A stretch of 64,000 nt of DNA from Flavobacteriaceae bacterium 3519-10 (GCA_000023725.1 CP001673.1:1-64000), one strand, 5' to 3'. Shown: positions 18,960 through 28,703, counted from the first letter of the stretch. Translations and numbers: made by a program. The notes: generated from the letters alone by a model not told the origin.

Positions 18960-19451
18960 ATGAATCTGGAGTCCTATAAAAGCCAAGCCACCTTAAAGCA
19001 GAAAGAACACCGCAAGTTTCTCGAAGGTTTAAAGAAAAAGGTGCCAAAAAATCTGGATTATTCTGCGCAGCAGGCCCACGACGAGGTCTTCGATAGAATA
19101 GACTGTCTGAAATGCGCTAACTGCTGCAAAACCACCGGCCCGCTTTTTACCGATAAAGACATAGAGCGTATTTCACGCCATCTGCGCATGAAACCCGCTG
19201 ATTTCGAAGTTAAATTTTTACGCACAGACGAAGATCAGGATAAGGTATTGAAGAATTTGCCCTGCCACTTTCTTGCCGCCGACAACACTTGTTCGATTTA
19301 TGAAGTACGACCCAAAGCCTGCCGCGAATTTCCGCATACAGACCGAAAGAAAATCTATCAGATCAATCATCTTACCATTAAAAATACGCTGATCTGTCCC
19401 GCAGCTTTCGAAGTTGTTGAACGACTTCAGAAAATTTTAGAGAAAAAATAA
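18960..19451 (+). CDS. YkgJ family cysteine-cluster protein
   Basis: This 163-residue protein has the CxxCxxCC-type cluster CLKCANCC near residues 52-59 and a second set in PCHFLAADNTCSIYEVRPKACREFP (starting near residue 100). The pattern is that of zinc- or iron-chelating YkgJ-like proteins of unknown role. No signal peptide is seen. No closer in-frame ATG is available. Confidence 0.88.
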   Translation: MNLESYKSQATLKQKEHRKFLEGLKKKVPKNLDYSAQQAHDEVFDRIDCLKCANCCKTTGPLFTDKDIERISRHLRMKPADFEVKFLRTDEDQDKVLKNLPCHFLAADNTCSIYEVRPKACREFPHTDRKKIYQINHLTIKNTLICPAAFEVVERLQKILEKK

Positions 19452-19558
19452 GCTCTCCCAAAGAATCAGAAACTCTTATAAAATGCGTTAAAGTTGGCAG
19501 TTTCGAATAATTCAACACTGAAGAACCCGTTATACCTGCACACTTAAAAAAATATATT

Positions 19559-19867
19559 ATGAAGAAGTCACTTATTGCAATTGTGTTTCTAGTAGCAGGA
19601 GCCGTAATGGTTAATGCACAAACTACGCAGAAAACCACAAAAGCTACAAAGGAATCCGTAAAAGCTAATGTGCCGGCAGTATCTACAAATGCCAGTGCCG
19701 AGCTTAGAACCGATACCTTAACGCCAAACGCGCCTGCTGTACAGAGCGTTGATACAGCTGCCACGATTAAAATCGATCGGGATTCGGCCCTGAAAGCAGA
19801 GGCTACAGATTTAAAACAGAACGAAGCAACCAGAAAAACGGAGGCTAAAAAGTTCGAATCTCAGTAG
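19559..19867 (+). CDS. Small secreted protein of unknown function
   Basis: This 102-residue protein has a clear signal peptide ending near VNAQ (residue 21). The mature part is rich in Thr, Ala, Lys and Glu with no cysteines, and looks disordered. No family is recognised. It stands alone and is followed by a strong terminator. Confidence 0.7.
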   Translation: MKKSLIAIVFLVAGAVMVNAQTTQKTTKATKESVKANVPAVSTNASAELRTDTLTPNAPAVQSVDTAATIKIDRDSALKAEATDLKQNEATRKTEAKKFESQ

Positions 19868-19883
19868 AAAGGAATGCAAACTA

Positions 19884-19924
19884 AAACAAAAAAGCGTTGG
19901 TAATCAACGCTTTTTTTGTTTTTT
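19884..19924. terminator. Bidirectional terminator before gdhA
   Basis: AAAGCGTTG and CAACGCTTT form a stem around a short GTAAT loop, flanked by A-rich and T-rich tracts. It serves the small secreted gene and the convergent gdhA. Confidence 0.9.
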
Positions 19925-19943
19925 ATAAGTTAAAGAAGTTTTT

Positions 19944-21302
19944 TTACACAACACCCTGTGCAAGCATTGCTTCGGCAACCTTCACGAAACCGGCGATGTT
20001 GGCACCTTTTACATAGTTCACGTAGCCGTCTTCTTCTTTTCCGTAATCTCTGCACGCTTTGTGGATACCGATCATGATCTCTTTAAGCCGCGCATCAACT
20101 TCCTCTGAAGACCAGTTCAAACGGATTGAATTCTGAGTCATTTCTAGTCCTGAGGTAGCTACCCCACCCGCATTCGAGGCTTTACCAGGGGAGAATAAAA
20201 CTTTGTGATCAAGGAAATAATTTATCGCTTCAAGGGTTGAAGGCATGTTGGCTGCTTCCGTCACACAAATAACGCCGTTATCTACAAGGACCTTGGCATC
20301 TTCCACAAAAAGTTCATTCTGGGTTGCCGCCGGAATTGCTACGTCGCAAGGTACTTCCCACGGTCTTTTACCCGCATGGAATTCAGCGGTAGGGAATTTT
20401 TTCACATAATCCTCAGCCCTGTTGTTGCCAGAGGCGCGAAGTTCAAGTAAATATTCAATTTTATCTCCGGTAATTCCGTCTTTATCATAAACATAACCGT
20501 CCGGCCCTGAAATAGTAACTACTTTTCCGCCCAGTTCGGTTACTTTTTTCACTACGCCCCAAGCTACATTTCCGAAGCCTGATACGCTGACAGTTTTCCC
20601 CTGGAAATCCTGCCCAATTGTTTTCAGCATCTGTTCAGCGAAATACACAACGCCGTAACCTGTAGCTTCCGGACGGATCAGTGAGCCGCCATACGCTAAA
20701 CCTTTACCGGTAAGTACGCCTGTAAACTGGTTTCGGATCTTCTTATACTGCCCGAACAGGTAACCGATTTCTCTCGCACCAACACCGATGTCGCCGGCAG
20801 GCACATCCGTTTCAGGCCCGATATGTTTGCATAGTTCAGTCATGTAAGCCTGGCAGAAACGCATCACTTCCATATCCGATTTGCCCTGAGGGTCAAAATC
20901 TGCTCCACCTTTACCACCACCCATCGGAAGTGTGGTAAGCGAGTTTTTAAAGGTCTGCTCAAATGCAAGAAACTTCAATACCGATAAGTTAACGGTAGGA
21001 TGGAAGCGGATCCCGCCTTTGTAAGGCCCGATCGCAGAATTCATCTGGATTCTGAAGCCGCGGTTCACCTGAATTTCTCCTTTGTCGTCCACCCATGGAA
21101 CGCGGAAAATGATAGTTCGTTCGGGCTCTGCCATACGCTCCAGAAGTTTCATCCCGTTGTACTGCTTTTTAGTAGAAATAAACGGTATTACGGTGATTGC
21201 CACTTCTTTTACGGCCTGAAGAAATTCGGGCTCATTTGGGTTTCGCGCCTCTATTTTGGCTATAAAATCCTGGATTTTCTGTTCTGCGTTGAAATGTTCC
21301 AT
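19944..21302 (-). CDS. gdhA: NADP-specific glutamate dehydrogenase
   Basis: This 452-residue enzyme aminates 2-oxoglutarate to glutamate, joining nitrogen assimilation to the TCA cycle. It has the catalytic loop PMGGGKGGADFDPQGKSD near residues 126-143, the VPAGDIGVGAREIGYLFGQYK segment, and a Rossmann motif SGFGNVAWG near residue 240. Length and motifs fit the hexameric GDH-I type, usually NADP-linked. Confidence 0.95.
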   Translation of the reverse strand: MEHFNAEQKIQDFIAKIEARNPNEPEFLQAVKEVAITVIPFISTKKQYNGMKLLERMAEPERTIIFRVPWVDDKGEIQVNRGFRIQMNSAIGPYKGGIRFHPTVNLSVLKFLAFEQTFKNSLTTLPMGGGKGGADFDPQGKSDMEVMRFCQAYMTELCKHIGPETDVPAGDIGVGAREIGYLFGQYKKIRNQFTGVLTGKGLAYGGSLIRPEATGYGVVYFAEQMLKTIGQDFQGKTVSVSGFGNVAWGVVKKVTELGGKVVTISGPDGYVYDKDGITGDKIEYLLELRASGNNRAEDYVKKFPTAEFHAGKRPWEVPCDVAIPAATQNELFVEDAKVLVDNGVICVTEAANMPSTLEAINYFLDHKVLFSPGKASNAGGVATSGLEMTQNSIRLNWSSEEVDARLKEIMIGIHKACRDYGKEEDGYVNYVKGANIAGFVKVAEAMLAQGVV

Positions 21303-21488
21303 ATAAGGGTGAGTATTATTGTCAACAAATTTAAATTTTTTTTCAAAACTTGCAAGATAAATTTTCTATATTACAAAAATATTAATGATTTTGAACTTTA
21401 TTTTTATTAAATTGATAATTTTAAGGTTAAAAATAACAATAATGGAAAGTTAACTCAATATTAATAGCTTTTCTGAAATAGGCAATTT

Positions 21489-22595
21489 CTACAGCGCAAG
21501 ATATTGGCGCCCCGAAAGCGCACGGATGTATCCCAAAAGTTCCAGTTCCAGCAGATCGGGTAAAATGCGGTAGGCCGGCACATCCAACTTCAGCGAAACA
21601 TCATCAAGAGAAAGAGGCGTGTTCTTATCCAGCGCCTCAAGCAAAATAAGCTGCTGTTCAGGGAGTTTGATCCTGATCTCAGAGCTGGGGAAAAGCACGC
21701 CTGTTTGCTCGGTTTTGTGTAGACCCAGCTGTTCTGCAAGACCTGAAACGGTAGATATTGCAGCCGCTTTATTTTGGAATATCAGCTGATTGCAGCCCTG
21801 GCTGTATTTATCGGTAATCTTTCCCGGAAGCGCAAAAACTTCACGGTTGTAGTTATTGGCGAAAGTGGCTGTACTCACGGAGCCTCCACCGAAGGCGGTT
21901 TCCACAACGATAGTTGCCGGAGAAATGCCGGCAATAATCCGGTTTCTTTGAATGAAGTTTTCACGGTCAGGCTTTTGAGAAGAATTAAATTCTGTGAGCA
22001 AAACACCTCCGTCCTCCAGGATCTTGTCGGCGAGCCTGCGGTTTTTGGAAGGGTACATGGTGTGAAACCCGTGCGCTAAAACAGCAGCAGTAGGGATGTT
22101 ATTATTGATTGAAACCTCGTGTACTTCTGTATCCGCGCCTAAAGCCAGCCCGCTAACCGTAAGGATTTTGTGGGTTTTCACGTCAGCTAGAAAATCGCTG
22201 ATAAAACTTTTCCCGTACGTAGTTATATTCCGTGTCCCGACAATACTTACGGCGCTGAGTGAACTGTCTAAGTTGCCTTTTTGGTAGAGTACGGCAGGCG
22301 CATCCTCGCACTCGTTGAGATGAGTGGGCAGATGCCCGAGATGCCGCAGATTGATTGTGATATTGTTCTTTTCGCAGAAACTGAGTTCTTTTTCAGCAAA
22401 TAAGAGATGTTCGGCTTTACCAATTTCAAACGAAATTTTTTTGCCGATGCCATAGATGTTTTTAAGGCCCGACTTCGAAAGTTCCCACACTTCCTTCGCA
22501 GAACCGGCTTCGCCCACAAGCCTGCGAAAGATCAGATCGCCGATCAGCGGACAGTGTCGCAGCGCAACGGAGTACAGCGTTTCCTCGCAAAACAT
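21489..22595 (-). CDS. dprA: DNA-processing protein DprA
   Basis: DprA loads RecA on incoming single-stranded DNA during natural transformation. The 368-residue protein has an N-terminal helical HhH-like region, the Rossmann-like DprA domain (about 75-280) with SIVGTRNITTYG, VSGLALGADTEVH and FIQRNRIIAGIS, and a C-terminal winged helix (about 300-368). It lies 33 bases after the rhomboid gene on the same strand. Confidence 0.94.
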   Translation of the reverse strand: MFCEETLYSVALRHCPLIGDLIFRRLVGEAGSAKEVWELSKSGLKNIYGIGKKISFEIGKAEHLLFAEKELSFCEKNNITINLRHLGHLPTHLNECEDAPAVLYQKGNLDSSLSAVSIVGTRNITTYGKSFISDFLADVKTHKILTVSGLALGADTEVHEVSINNNIPTAAVLAHGFHTMYPSKNRRLADKILEDGGVLLTEFNSSQKPDRENFIQRNRIIAGISPATIVVETAFGGGSVSTATFANNYNREVFALPGKITDKYSQGCNQLIFQNKAAAISTVSGLAEQLGLHKTEQTGVLFPSSEIRIKLPEQQLILLEALDKNTPLSLDDVSLKLDVPAYRILPDLLELELLGYIRALSGRQYLAL

Positions 22596-22628
22596 GGCTA
22601 TTTTTATTCAAATTTATTCAAAAAATAC

Positions 22629-23396
22629 TTATTGCTTACGTATTTTGTCTAAATGTTCCCATTCATTTTCTTCTTTGCGGTAAGGCAGTTCATGAAAATC
22701 GTCGGGATATTTTTCCTTGTATTCCTGCCACAGTTTATCGTCTTTTTCACTGTAATAATTAGGGAACTGCCAGATGAAACGTTTGTCTTTCTCGCCACTT
22801 TTTCTGAAAATAAACGCCAGCATAATGCCTACAACCGCGCCAGAAAGGTGAGACTGCCATGAGATGCGGCTTGGTTCTTCGAGCGTAGAAAACAGTTCTT
22901 CGGGCATCACGCCCCAAACCAGTCCGCCGTAATAGAGCGCAACCACGAGAGAAACGGTCAGCAGTTTCATATGCCAACGGAAAACGCCGCTGAAAAAAAT
23001 GAAAAACGCCAGTACATAAACCAGTCCGCTTGCGCCAACGATGCATACATAATTGTATTCACCGGTAAAGAAATCAATCGGAGGTAGCAGCCATACCAGA
23101 AATAATGCGACAAACCAGCCAATGAAAAAAACCTGTTTAGCAATAGACGGATAGAACTGAAATAACAGGAAAATCAGCACAAACGCCGGCACCGAATTTC
23201 CGAACAGATGTTCGAGATTGCCGTGAAGGAACGGCGAAAAGAAAATGCCTTTGAGGCCGTCCGGATGCAGCGGAATAATGGCGCCTTCGCAGCCGCTTAA
23301 AAAACCAAAATTTTGCAACAGAAATCCCAGCCACATGGCTCCTACCATGGCAGCGGCGTAATAAACGGCTTTATAATTAAGGGATTCTTTGAGCAT
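22629..23396 (-). CDS. Rhomboid family intramembrane serine protease
   Basis: This 255-residue membrane protein has about six helices, the nucleophile motif VGASGLV (Ser123) and the catalytic histidine in WQSHLSGAVVG (His183). HGNLEHLFGN near residues 58-67 matches the family's loop. The hydrophilic C-terminal 50 residues face the cytoplasm. Natural substrates are unknown. It is probably co-transcribed with dprA. Confidence 0.9.
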   Translation of the reverse strand: MLKESLNYKAVYYAAAMVGAMWLGFLLQNFGFLSGCEGAIIPLHPDGLKGIFFSPFLHGNLEHLFGNSVPAFVLIFLLFQFYPSIAKQVFFIGWFVALFLVWLLPPIDFFTGEYNYVCIVGASGLVYVLAFFIFFSGVFRWHMKLLTVSLVVALYYGGLVWGVMPEELFSTLEEPSRISWQSHLSGAVVGIMLAFIFRKSGEKDKRFIWQFPNYYSEKDDKLWQEYKEKYPDDFHELPYRKEENEWEHLDKIRKQ

Positions 23397-23508
23397 TGAT
23401 GTTTTTCTTTGTCAAAACCGTTGCCATTTTTAATTGTAAGTAATTGTGTCCAATAATTTTATCTAAAGTATATATTTCTAAGACAAAAGCGTCATTCAGG
23501 GGTTGAGA

Positions 23509-23540
23509 TTTGAACAATTTAATACTTTACCCTAAATTTG
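23509..23540 (+). promoter_or_regulatory. Full -33/-7 promoter of the DUF3078 gene
   Basis: TTTG (23509-23512) and TAAATTTG (23533-23540) are separated by 20 bases, very close to the Bacteroidota consensus. The -7 box ends six bases before the ATG. Confidence 0.8.
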
Positions 23541-23546
23541 CAGGCT

Positions 23547-24653
23547 ATGAGACACCTGCTGTGCTTTTTTATAACGTGTACTTCAATTTTTGTTTATGCG
23601 CAGGAACGCCGGAGCATCCAGCAAGAGATCGATTCTTTTTCGCAGCGCAGATGGGATTCGGTTACGCTGGATCTGGACAGTCTGGCCAATCCTAAACTCA
23701 TCAATTTCAATGCGCATTTCCGGGATACGCTTGTGATCCGGGATGAAGTGGTGATAGCAACCGTCACCAACGAGATCCCTGTTACGCCGTATAATTTCTT
23801 AAAGCTAAAAGAGCCAAAAAGATGGTTTTATTACGGGCAGAACAATCTTGTTTTTAACCAGTCGTCTTTCTCTAACTGGAACTCGGGCGGCAATAACAAC
23901 ATCGGCATCATCGGAAAGGTGAACTATAATCTGAGTTACAAAAATGGCAGACATTTCCTCGACAATCACATCCAGCTCGGTTACGGTTTTGTTGCTTCGG
24001 AAGGCGAATCTTCGCGTAAAACAGAAGATTACATCAATCTGATGACCAATTATGGCTATGATATCGGCAAAGATTTCTATCTGTCTACAGGTTTCCAGTT
24101 TCTGTCGCAGTTTTCGCCGGGTTACAATTATACATTAACGCCGGATCCCGTTTTCAGCGACCGCATTTCGCGTTTTCTGGCACCCGGATATCTGAATGCA
24201 GGTTTGGGGGTTTCTTACAATCCGAATGAAAACTTCCAGGTTATATTCAGGCCTGTCAATGGTAAATTCACCTTCGTTACGGATCCCTTTCTCCAGAAAG
24301 CAGGCAGATACGGGCTTGAAGAAGACGGGCAGAGTGTGCGATCGGAATTAGGTGCGTTGCTTAATATACTTTACCGCCTTAAAATCCATAAAGAAATTAC
24401 CTTCGTAAACCAGATCAATTTTTTCAGCAATTACGTGAACCACGCAGAGCGGGTAGATATTGCCTATAACGGAACCCTTAATTTCAGATTTAACCGCTTT
24501 ATCTCAACGGTAATAAGCCTGGATCTTGTGTATGACCACGACCAGCTTGAAAAACTTCAGATGAAACAGACTCTCGGGATCGGTTTCTCTTACAATCTGG
24601 GTATTGAAAACCGCGAGAAAAACAAGAAGCTCATCAAGCCTTTTGTTAACTGA
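23547..24653 (+). CDS. DUF3078 domain outer-membrane protein
   Basis: This 368-residue protein starts with a signal peptide (about 18 residues, cleaved after VYA). Aromatic segments such as WFYYGQNNLVFNQSSFSNWNSGG and alternating hydrophobic strands suggest a beta-barrel, and the family is DUF3078. Function is unknown. The frame stays open to 23538, but that codon lies inside the -7 box, so ATG 23547 is the start. It converges on comM with only 12 bases between. Confidence 0.85.
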   Translation: MRHLLCFFITCTSIFVYAQERRSIQQEIDSFSQRRWDSVTLDLDSLANPKLINFNAHFRDTLVIRDEVVIATVTNEIPVTPYNFLKLKEPKRWFYYGQNNLVFNQSSFSNWNSGGNNNIGIIGKVNYNLSYKNGRHFLDNHIQLGYGFVASEGESSRKTEDYINLMTNYGYDIGKDFYLSTGFQFLSQFSPGYNYTLTPDPVFSDRISRFLAPGYLNAGLGVSYNPNENFQVIFRPVNGKFTFVTDPFLQKAGRYGLEEDGQSVRSELGALLNILYRLKIHKEITFVNQINFFSNYVNHAERVDIAYNGTLNFRFNRFISTVISLDLVYDHDQLEKLQMKQTLGIGFSYNLGIENREKNKKLIKPFVN

Positions 24654-24665
24654 TTTTCTTAAATT

Positions 24666-26201
24666 TTAAACATTCCAGAACTCACGGTCAAGGCTTCGGT
24701 ACTGAATCGCTTCGGCGATATGAACGGAGCTGAGCCGCTCAGCGTTTTCAAGATCGGCGATGGTACGGGCCACTTTCAGAATGCGGTCGTAAGCACGCGC
24801 CGAAAGATTTAGTTTTTCCATTGCCGTTTTAATGAGGTTTTGTGAAGCTTCATCGAGGTCGCAGTGTTTCTCGATATCTTTCGGACCCATCTGGGCGTTA
24901 TAATGAATGTCGGAATCGCGGTATCTTTCGGTTTGAATTTCGCGCGCCTTAAGCACACGGTTTCGTATTTCATCACTTCTTTCGCCTTTTCTTTTGTCTG
25001 AAAGCTGCTCAAATTCCACCTTCTGAACTTCAATATGGATATCAATGCGGTCGAGCAGGGGACCCGAAAGTTTGTTCATATATCGCTGCATTTCAAATTG
25101 CGATGAGGTGTTATTCGGGTCATCGGGAAAATACCCGCTTGGGCTCGGGTTCATACTTGCCACCAGCATGAAGCTCGCCGGATAATTCACCGTGAACTTA
25201 GCGCGTGAAATCGTGACTTCGCGGTCTTCAAGCGGCTGGCGCATCACCTCGAGCACGGTTCTTTTAAATTCAGGCATTTCGTCGAGGAAAAGCACACCGT
25301 TATGTGCAAGTGAAATTTCGCCGGGCTGCGGATAACTGCCTCCACCGACTAGGGCTACATCTGAAATGGTGTGATGTGGGCTGCGGAAAGGCCGAACCGT
25401 CATCAGCGAAGTTTCTGTCCCGATTTTTCCGGCGACCGAATGAATCTTTGTGGTTTCAAGGGCTTCTTTTAGTGTTAACGGAGGTAAAATACTCGGAACC
25501 CTTTTCGCGAGCATCGTTTTTCCACTGCCCGGCGGCCCGATCAGGATGATATTATGTCCGCCCGCTGCTGCCACTTCCATCGCGCGTTTCGCGGTCTCCT
25601 GACCTTTCACTTCCGAAAAATCGGTCGGAAAGAAGTTGATGCGGTCCTGAAATTCCTTTCGCGTATCAATCGTGGTCCTTTCGAGCGGGATATCTTCATT
25701 AAAATAATCGATAACTTCCTTTATGTTTTCAATGCCGTAAACCTCGAGTTGGTCTACAATTGCGGCTTCGCGGATATTCTGCTTCGGTAGAATGATGCCT
25801 TTGAAACCTTCTTCGCGCGCTTTGATGGCAATTGGCAATACGCCTTTAATTGGGAGCAAACCGCCATCCAGCGAAAGCTCGCCCATAATAATGTATCTGC
25901 CGATGTTTTCTGCTTTTATCTGATCCGATGCCGCTAAAATACCGAGCGCAATACTAAGGTCGTACGCCGATCCTTCTTTGCGTAGATCTGCAGGCGCCAT
26001 GTTTATTGTGATTTTCTTCCCCGGTATCTTAAACCCTACGTTTTTCAGCGCGGCCGAAATTCGGTAACTGCTTTCTTTGATGGCGTTATCAGCAAGACCG
26101 ACCAGATGATAGCCCACGCCGGAAGTATCTACGTTGACCTCAATGGTGATCGTCTGTGCAGAAACCCCGAAAATCGCGCTTCCGTAAATTTTAACTAACA
26201 T
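24666..26201 (-). CDS. comM: YifB/ComM family Mg-chelatase-like AAA+ ATPase
   Basis: This 511-residue protein has an N-terminal Lon-protease-like domain (about 1-170), an Mg-chelatase-type AAA+ core with GPPGSGKTMLAKR (Walker A near 217) and NGVLFLDEMPEF (Walker B), and a C-terminal Mg_chelatase_C domain. In Vibrio, ComM is a helicase promoting branch migration in natural transformation. dprA lies 2 kb away, so two transformation genes share this region. Confidence 0.9.
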   Translation of the reverse strand: MLVKIYGSAIFGVSAQTITIEVNVDTSGVGYHLVGLADNAIKESSYRISAALKNVGFKIPGKKITINMAPADLRKEGSAYDLSIALGILAASDQIKAENIGRYIIMGELSLDGGLLPIKGVLPIAIKAREEGFKGIILPKQNIREAAIVDQLEVYGIENIKEVIDYFNEDIPLERTTIDTRKEFQDRINFFPTDFSEVKGQETAKRAMEVAAAGGHNIILIGPPGSGKTMLAKRVPSILPPLTLKEALETTKIHSVAGKIGTETSLMTVRPFRSPHHTISDVALVGGGSYPQPGEISLAHNGVLFLDEMPEFKRTVLEVMRQPLEDREVTISRAKFTVNYPASFMLVASMNPSPSGYFPDDPNNTSSQFEMQRYMNKLSGPLLDRIDIHIEVQKVEFEQLSDKRKGERSDEIRNRVLKAREIQTERYRDSDIHYNAQMGPKDIEKHCDLDEASQNLIKTAMEKLNLSARAYDRILKVARTIADLENAERLSSVHIAEAIQYRSLDREFWNV

Positions 26202-26351
26202 AACTTGTGTTTGTCTAAAATTAACAAAAAATTGCCGAAATCATTGCACCCGGTTTCTTGAACTGTTTTGGTGAAATTCTGCGAAATATCATAATGGAAG
26301 TTTTGGGACAACGCATAACTTGATGTATTTTCGCGGGAAATTTTTAATTAT

Positions 26352-26831
26352 ATGAACAAATTTTTATTGTTTTTCGCATTTTTCATTGCACAAAATGTAT
26401 TCTCTCAGGTCACTATTTCCGGAAACCGTTTGATTAAAGACGGGCAGGAGTATAAATTTTCGAAGTATAGGGATGTATTCACAAATTCTGAAGCTGAAGT
26501 GGCATTCAGCAAGGCGCGCACAAACAGCACCGTAGGGCAAATTTTTGCATATGCCGGTGGTTTCGGGATTGGTTTTGGTTTAATTCCGGCATTGCAGGGA
26601 AATAAAACTGAAACCAGAAACGGGATGGTTTATAAACGGGATGCAAGTTCTGCCTGGACTGTAGTTGGAATTGGTGCCGGTTTGGTGGCCATTGGAATTC
26701 CTTTTGCCATTGCCTCAAACAAAAATGCTGATAAAGCTTTGAAACTCGAAAACGGCGAAGTAACAGCGTTCCAGCCTTACTTCAAACTCGAAACTGCCGG
26801 AAACGGAATGGCGGTGAGTTATAATTTTTAA
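26352..26831 (+). CDS. Secreted protein of unknown function with a hydrophobic core
   Basis: This 159-residue protein has a signal peptide (about 18 residues, ending VFSQ) and two glycine-rich hydrophobic segments near residues 65-80 and 100-120. No family is recognised, but the pattern is common among flavobacterial envelope proteins. It is followed by a strong terminator. Confidence 0.65.
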   Translation: MNKFLLFFAFFIAQNVFSQVTISGNRLIKDGQEYKFSKYRDVFTNSEAEVAFSKARTNSTVGQIFAYAGGFGIGFGLIPALQGNKTETRNGMVYKRDASSAWTVVGIGAGLVAIGIPFAIASNKNADKALKLENGEVTAFQPYFKLETAGNGMAVSYNF

Positions 26832-26904
26832 TCTACCGCGTTTAGATTTTAAACGCAATGGGCGGAAAAATTTGTTGACTTCTTACTTTTTTAAAAAGAT
26901 CGCA

Positions 26905-26940
26905 AGGGCGTTTCACTTAGCAAAGGTGAAACGCTTTTTT
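26905..26940 (+). terminator. Terminator after the unknown secreted gene
   Basis: GCGTTTCAC (26908-26916) pairs with GTGAAACGC around a nine-base loop and is followed by TTTTTT. Confidence 0.88.
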
Positions 26941-27013
26941 ATTGGGTTTAATGTACACGGATCCCAAATCCTTCTCCTTTGAAAAGCGTTATCCCTTATT
27001 ATAAACGGGTCCC

Positions 27014-27100
27014 TAGCCCGGATTGAGCGGCCTGTCTGAGCTCGCCCGGCGACCGGAAGGGAGCCGGGCAGCGAGTAGCGAAAGCCGGAAACAGCTCCTG
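27014..27100. repeat. Interspersed repeat, family B copy 1
   Basis: This block runs from TAGCCCGGATTG to GCGAAAGCCGGAAACAGCTCCTG. Its centre is an inverted repeat, CTCGCCCGGC..GCCGGGCAGCGAG. The same end motifs bound the block at 56177-56262. Confidence 0.75.
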
Positions 27101-27120
27101 AAAATTCCACTAAAATTGCC

Positions 27121-27128
27121 TATTTTTG
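27121..27128 (+). promoter_or_regulatory. Promoter -7 box of glyS
   Basis: TATTTTTG matches TAnnTTTG and lies 15 bases before the chosen glyS ATG. It overlaps the more upstream in-frame TTG and argues against that start. Confidence 0.6.
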
Positions 27129-27143
27129 CTCAAAATTATAACG

Positions 27144-28685
27144 ATGGCTAAACAGGAAGATGTTTTCAAGAAACTGATCTCGCACGCGAAAGAATATGGC
27201 TTTATATTTCCTTCAAGTGAAATCTACGACGGACTTTCAGCGATTTACGATTACGGGCAGAATGGTGCCGAACTGAAAAACAACATCAAACAGTACTGGT
27301 GGAAAGCCATGGTTCAGATGAATGAAAATATTGTCGGAATTGATTCCGCTATTTTCATGCATCCCACGATTTGGAAAGCTTCCGGCCACGTTGACGCCTT
27401 TAATGATCCTTTGATCGATAATAAAGACTCGAAAAAACGTTTCAGAGCCGATGTTTTGCTTGAAGATTACTGCGCGAAACTCGAAGAAAAAGCACAGAAA
27501 GAAATTGATAAAGCCGCAAAAAGATTCGGTGATACTTTTGATAAAAATGAGTTTGAAACCACTAATGGCCGCGTTTTAGAATACAGAGAAAAGCAGAAAA
27601 CGATTCTTTCGAGAATGGCAAAATCTTTGGAAAACGAAGATTTGGCTGATGTAAAATCTTTGATTGAAGAGTTGGAAATCGCTGATCCGGACACCGGTTC
27701 TAAAAACTGGACCGATGTTCGCCAGTTTAATCTGATGTTTGGAACGAAACTCGGTGCTTCCGCAGATTCTGCGACCGATTTATATTTAAGACCGGAAACT
27801 GCGCAGGGAATTTTTGTGAATTTCTTAAATGTTCAGAAAACATCACGTCATAAATTACCATTCGGAATTGCCCAAATCGGAAAAGCCTTTAGAAATGAGA
27901 TTGTTGCGAGACAGTTTATTTTCAGAATGCGCGAATTCGAGCAGATGGAAATGCAGTTCTTTGTTCCACCCGGAACCGAACTTGATTTCTATGAAGAATG
28001 GAAACAGAAACGTCTCAACTGGCATTTGGCTTTAGGTTTAGGCGCTGAGAATTATAAATTCCACGATCACGAAAAACTGGCGCATTACGCAAATGCGGCG
28101 GCAGATATTGAGTTTAAATTCCCGTTTGGATTTAAGGAACTCGAAGGAATCCACTCCCGAACTGATTTCGATTTGAGCGCGCATGAAAAACATTCCGGAA
28201 GAAAACTGCAGTATTTTGATTCGGAAAGAAACGAAAACTACGTTCCTTTTGTGGTAGAAACTTCGGTTGGTTTAGACCGTCTTTTCCTCGCAATTTTCTC
28301 TAATTCACTTAAAGATGAGGTTCTGGAAGATGGTTCGGAAAGAACAGTGCTTTCGCTTCCGCCAGCTTTGGCTCCTGTGAAAGCTGCGATTTTGCCTTTG
28401 ATGAAAAAAGATGGTTTAGGCGAATATGGCGAGAAAATTTTTAATGATCTGAAATTTGATTTCAACGTTATTTACGAAGATAAAGACAGCATCGGGAAGC
28501 GTTACAGACGTCAGGATGCGATCGGGACACCGTTCTGTATCACAATCGATCACGATACTTTGAAGGATAACACGGTTACTTTAAGAGACCGCGACACGAT
28601 GAAGCAGGAAAGAGTGGCCGTTGCAGATCTTCGCAGAATTATCGACGAAAAAACGAATTTCCGGAATTTACTTTCTAAGATTTAA
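27144..28685 (+). CDS. glyS: Glycine--tRNA ligase (dimeric type)
   Basis: This 513-residue class II aminoacyl-tRNA synthetase charges tRNA-Gly. It is the single-chain dimeric form. Visible parts are the N-terminal GFIFPSSEIYDGL, the motif 2 region FGIAQIGKAFRNEI, the motif 3 segment ETSVGLDRLFLAI, and a C-terminal anticodon-binding domain after about residue 400. The frame stays open to 27126, but that start falls in the promoter box; ATG 27144 gives the normal N-terminus. Confidence 0.95.
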   Translation: MAKQEDVFKKLISHAKEYGFIFPSSEIYDGLSAIYDYGQNGAELKNNIKQYWWKAMVQMNENIVGIDSAIFMHPTIWKASGHVDAFNDPLIDNKDSKKRFRADVLLEDYCAKLEEKAQKEIDKAAKRFGDTFDKNEFETTNGRVLEYREKQKTILSRMAKSLENEDLADVKSLIEELEIADPDTGSKNWTDVRQFNLMFGTKLGASADSATDLYLRPETAQGIFVNFLNVQKTSRHKLPFGIAQIGKAFRNEIVARQFIFRMREFEQMEMQFFVPPGTELDFYEEWKQKRLNWHLALGLGAENYKFHDHEKLAHYANAAADIEFKFPFGFKELEGIHSRTDFDLSAHEKHSGRKLQYFDSERNENYVPFVVETSVGLDRLFLAIFSNSLKDEVLEDGSERTVLSLPPALAPVKAAILPLMKKDGLGEYGEKIFNDLKFDFNVIYEDKDSIGKRYRRQDAIGTPFCITIDHDTLKDNTVTLRDRDTMKQERVAVADLRRIIDEKTNFRNLLSKI

Positions 28686-28703
28686 GTTTGAAAAAGATAA
28701 TAT

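Larger units (their letters stand above)
26832..27143. other. Intergenic region before glyS
   Basis: These 312 bases contain a terminator (26905-26940), a family B repeat (27014-27100) and the glyS promoter. Nothing else is recognised. Confidence 0.7.
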
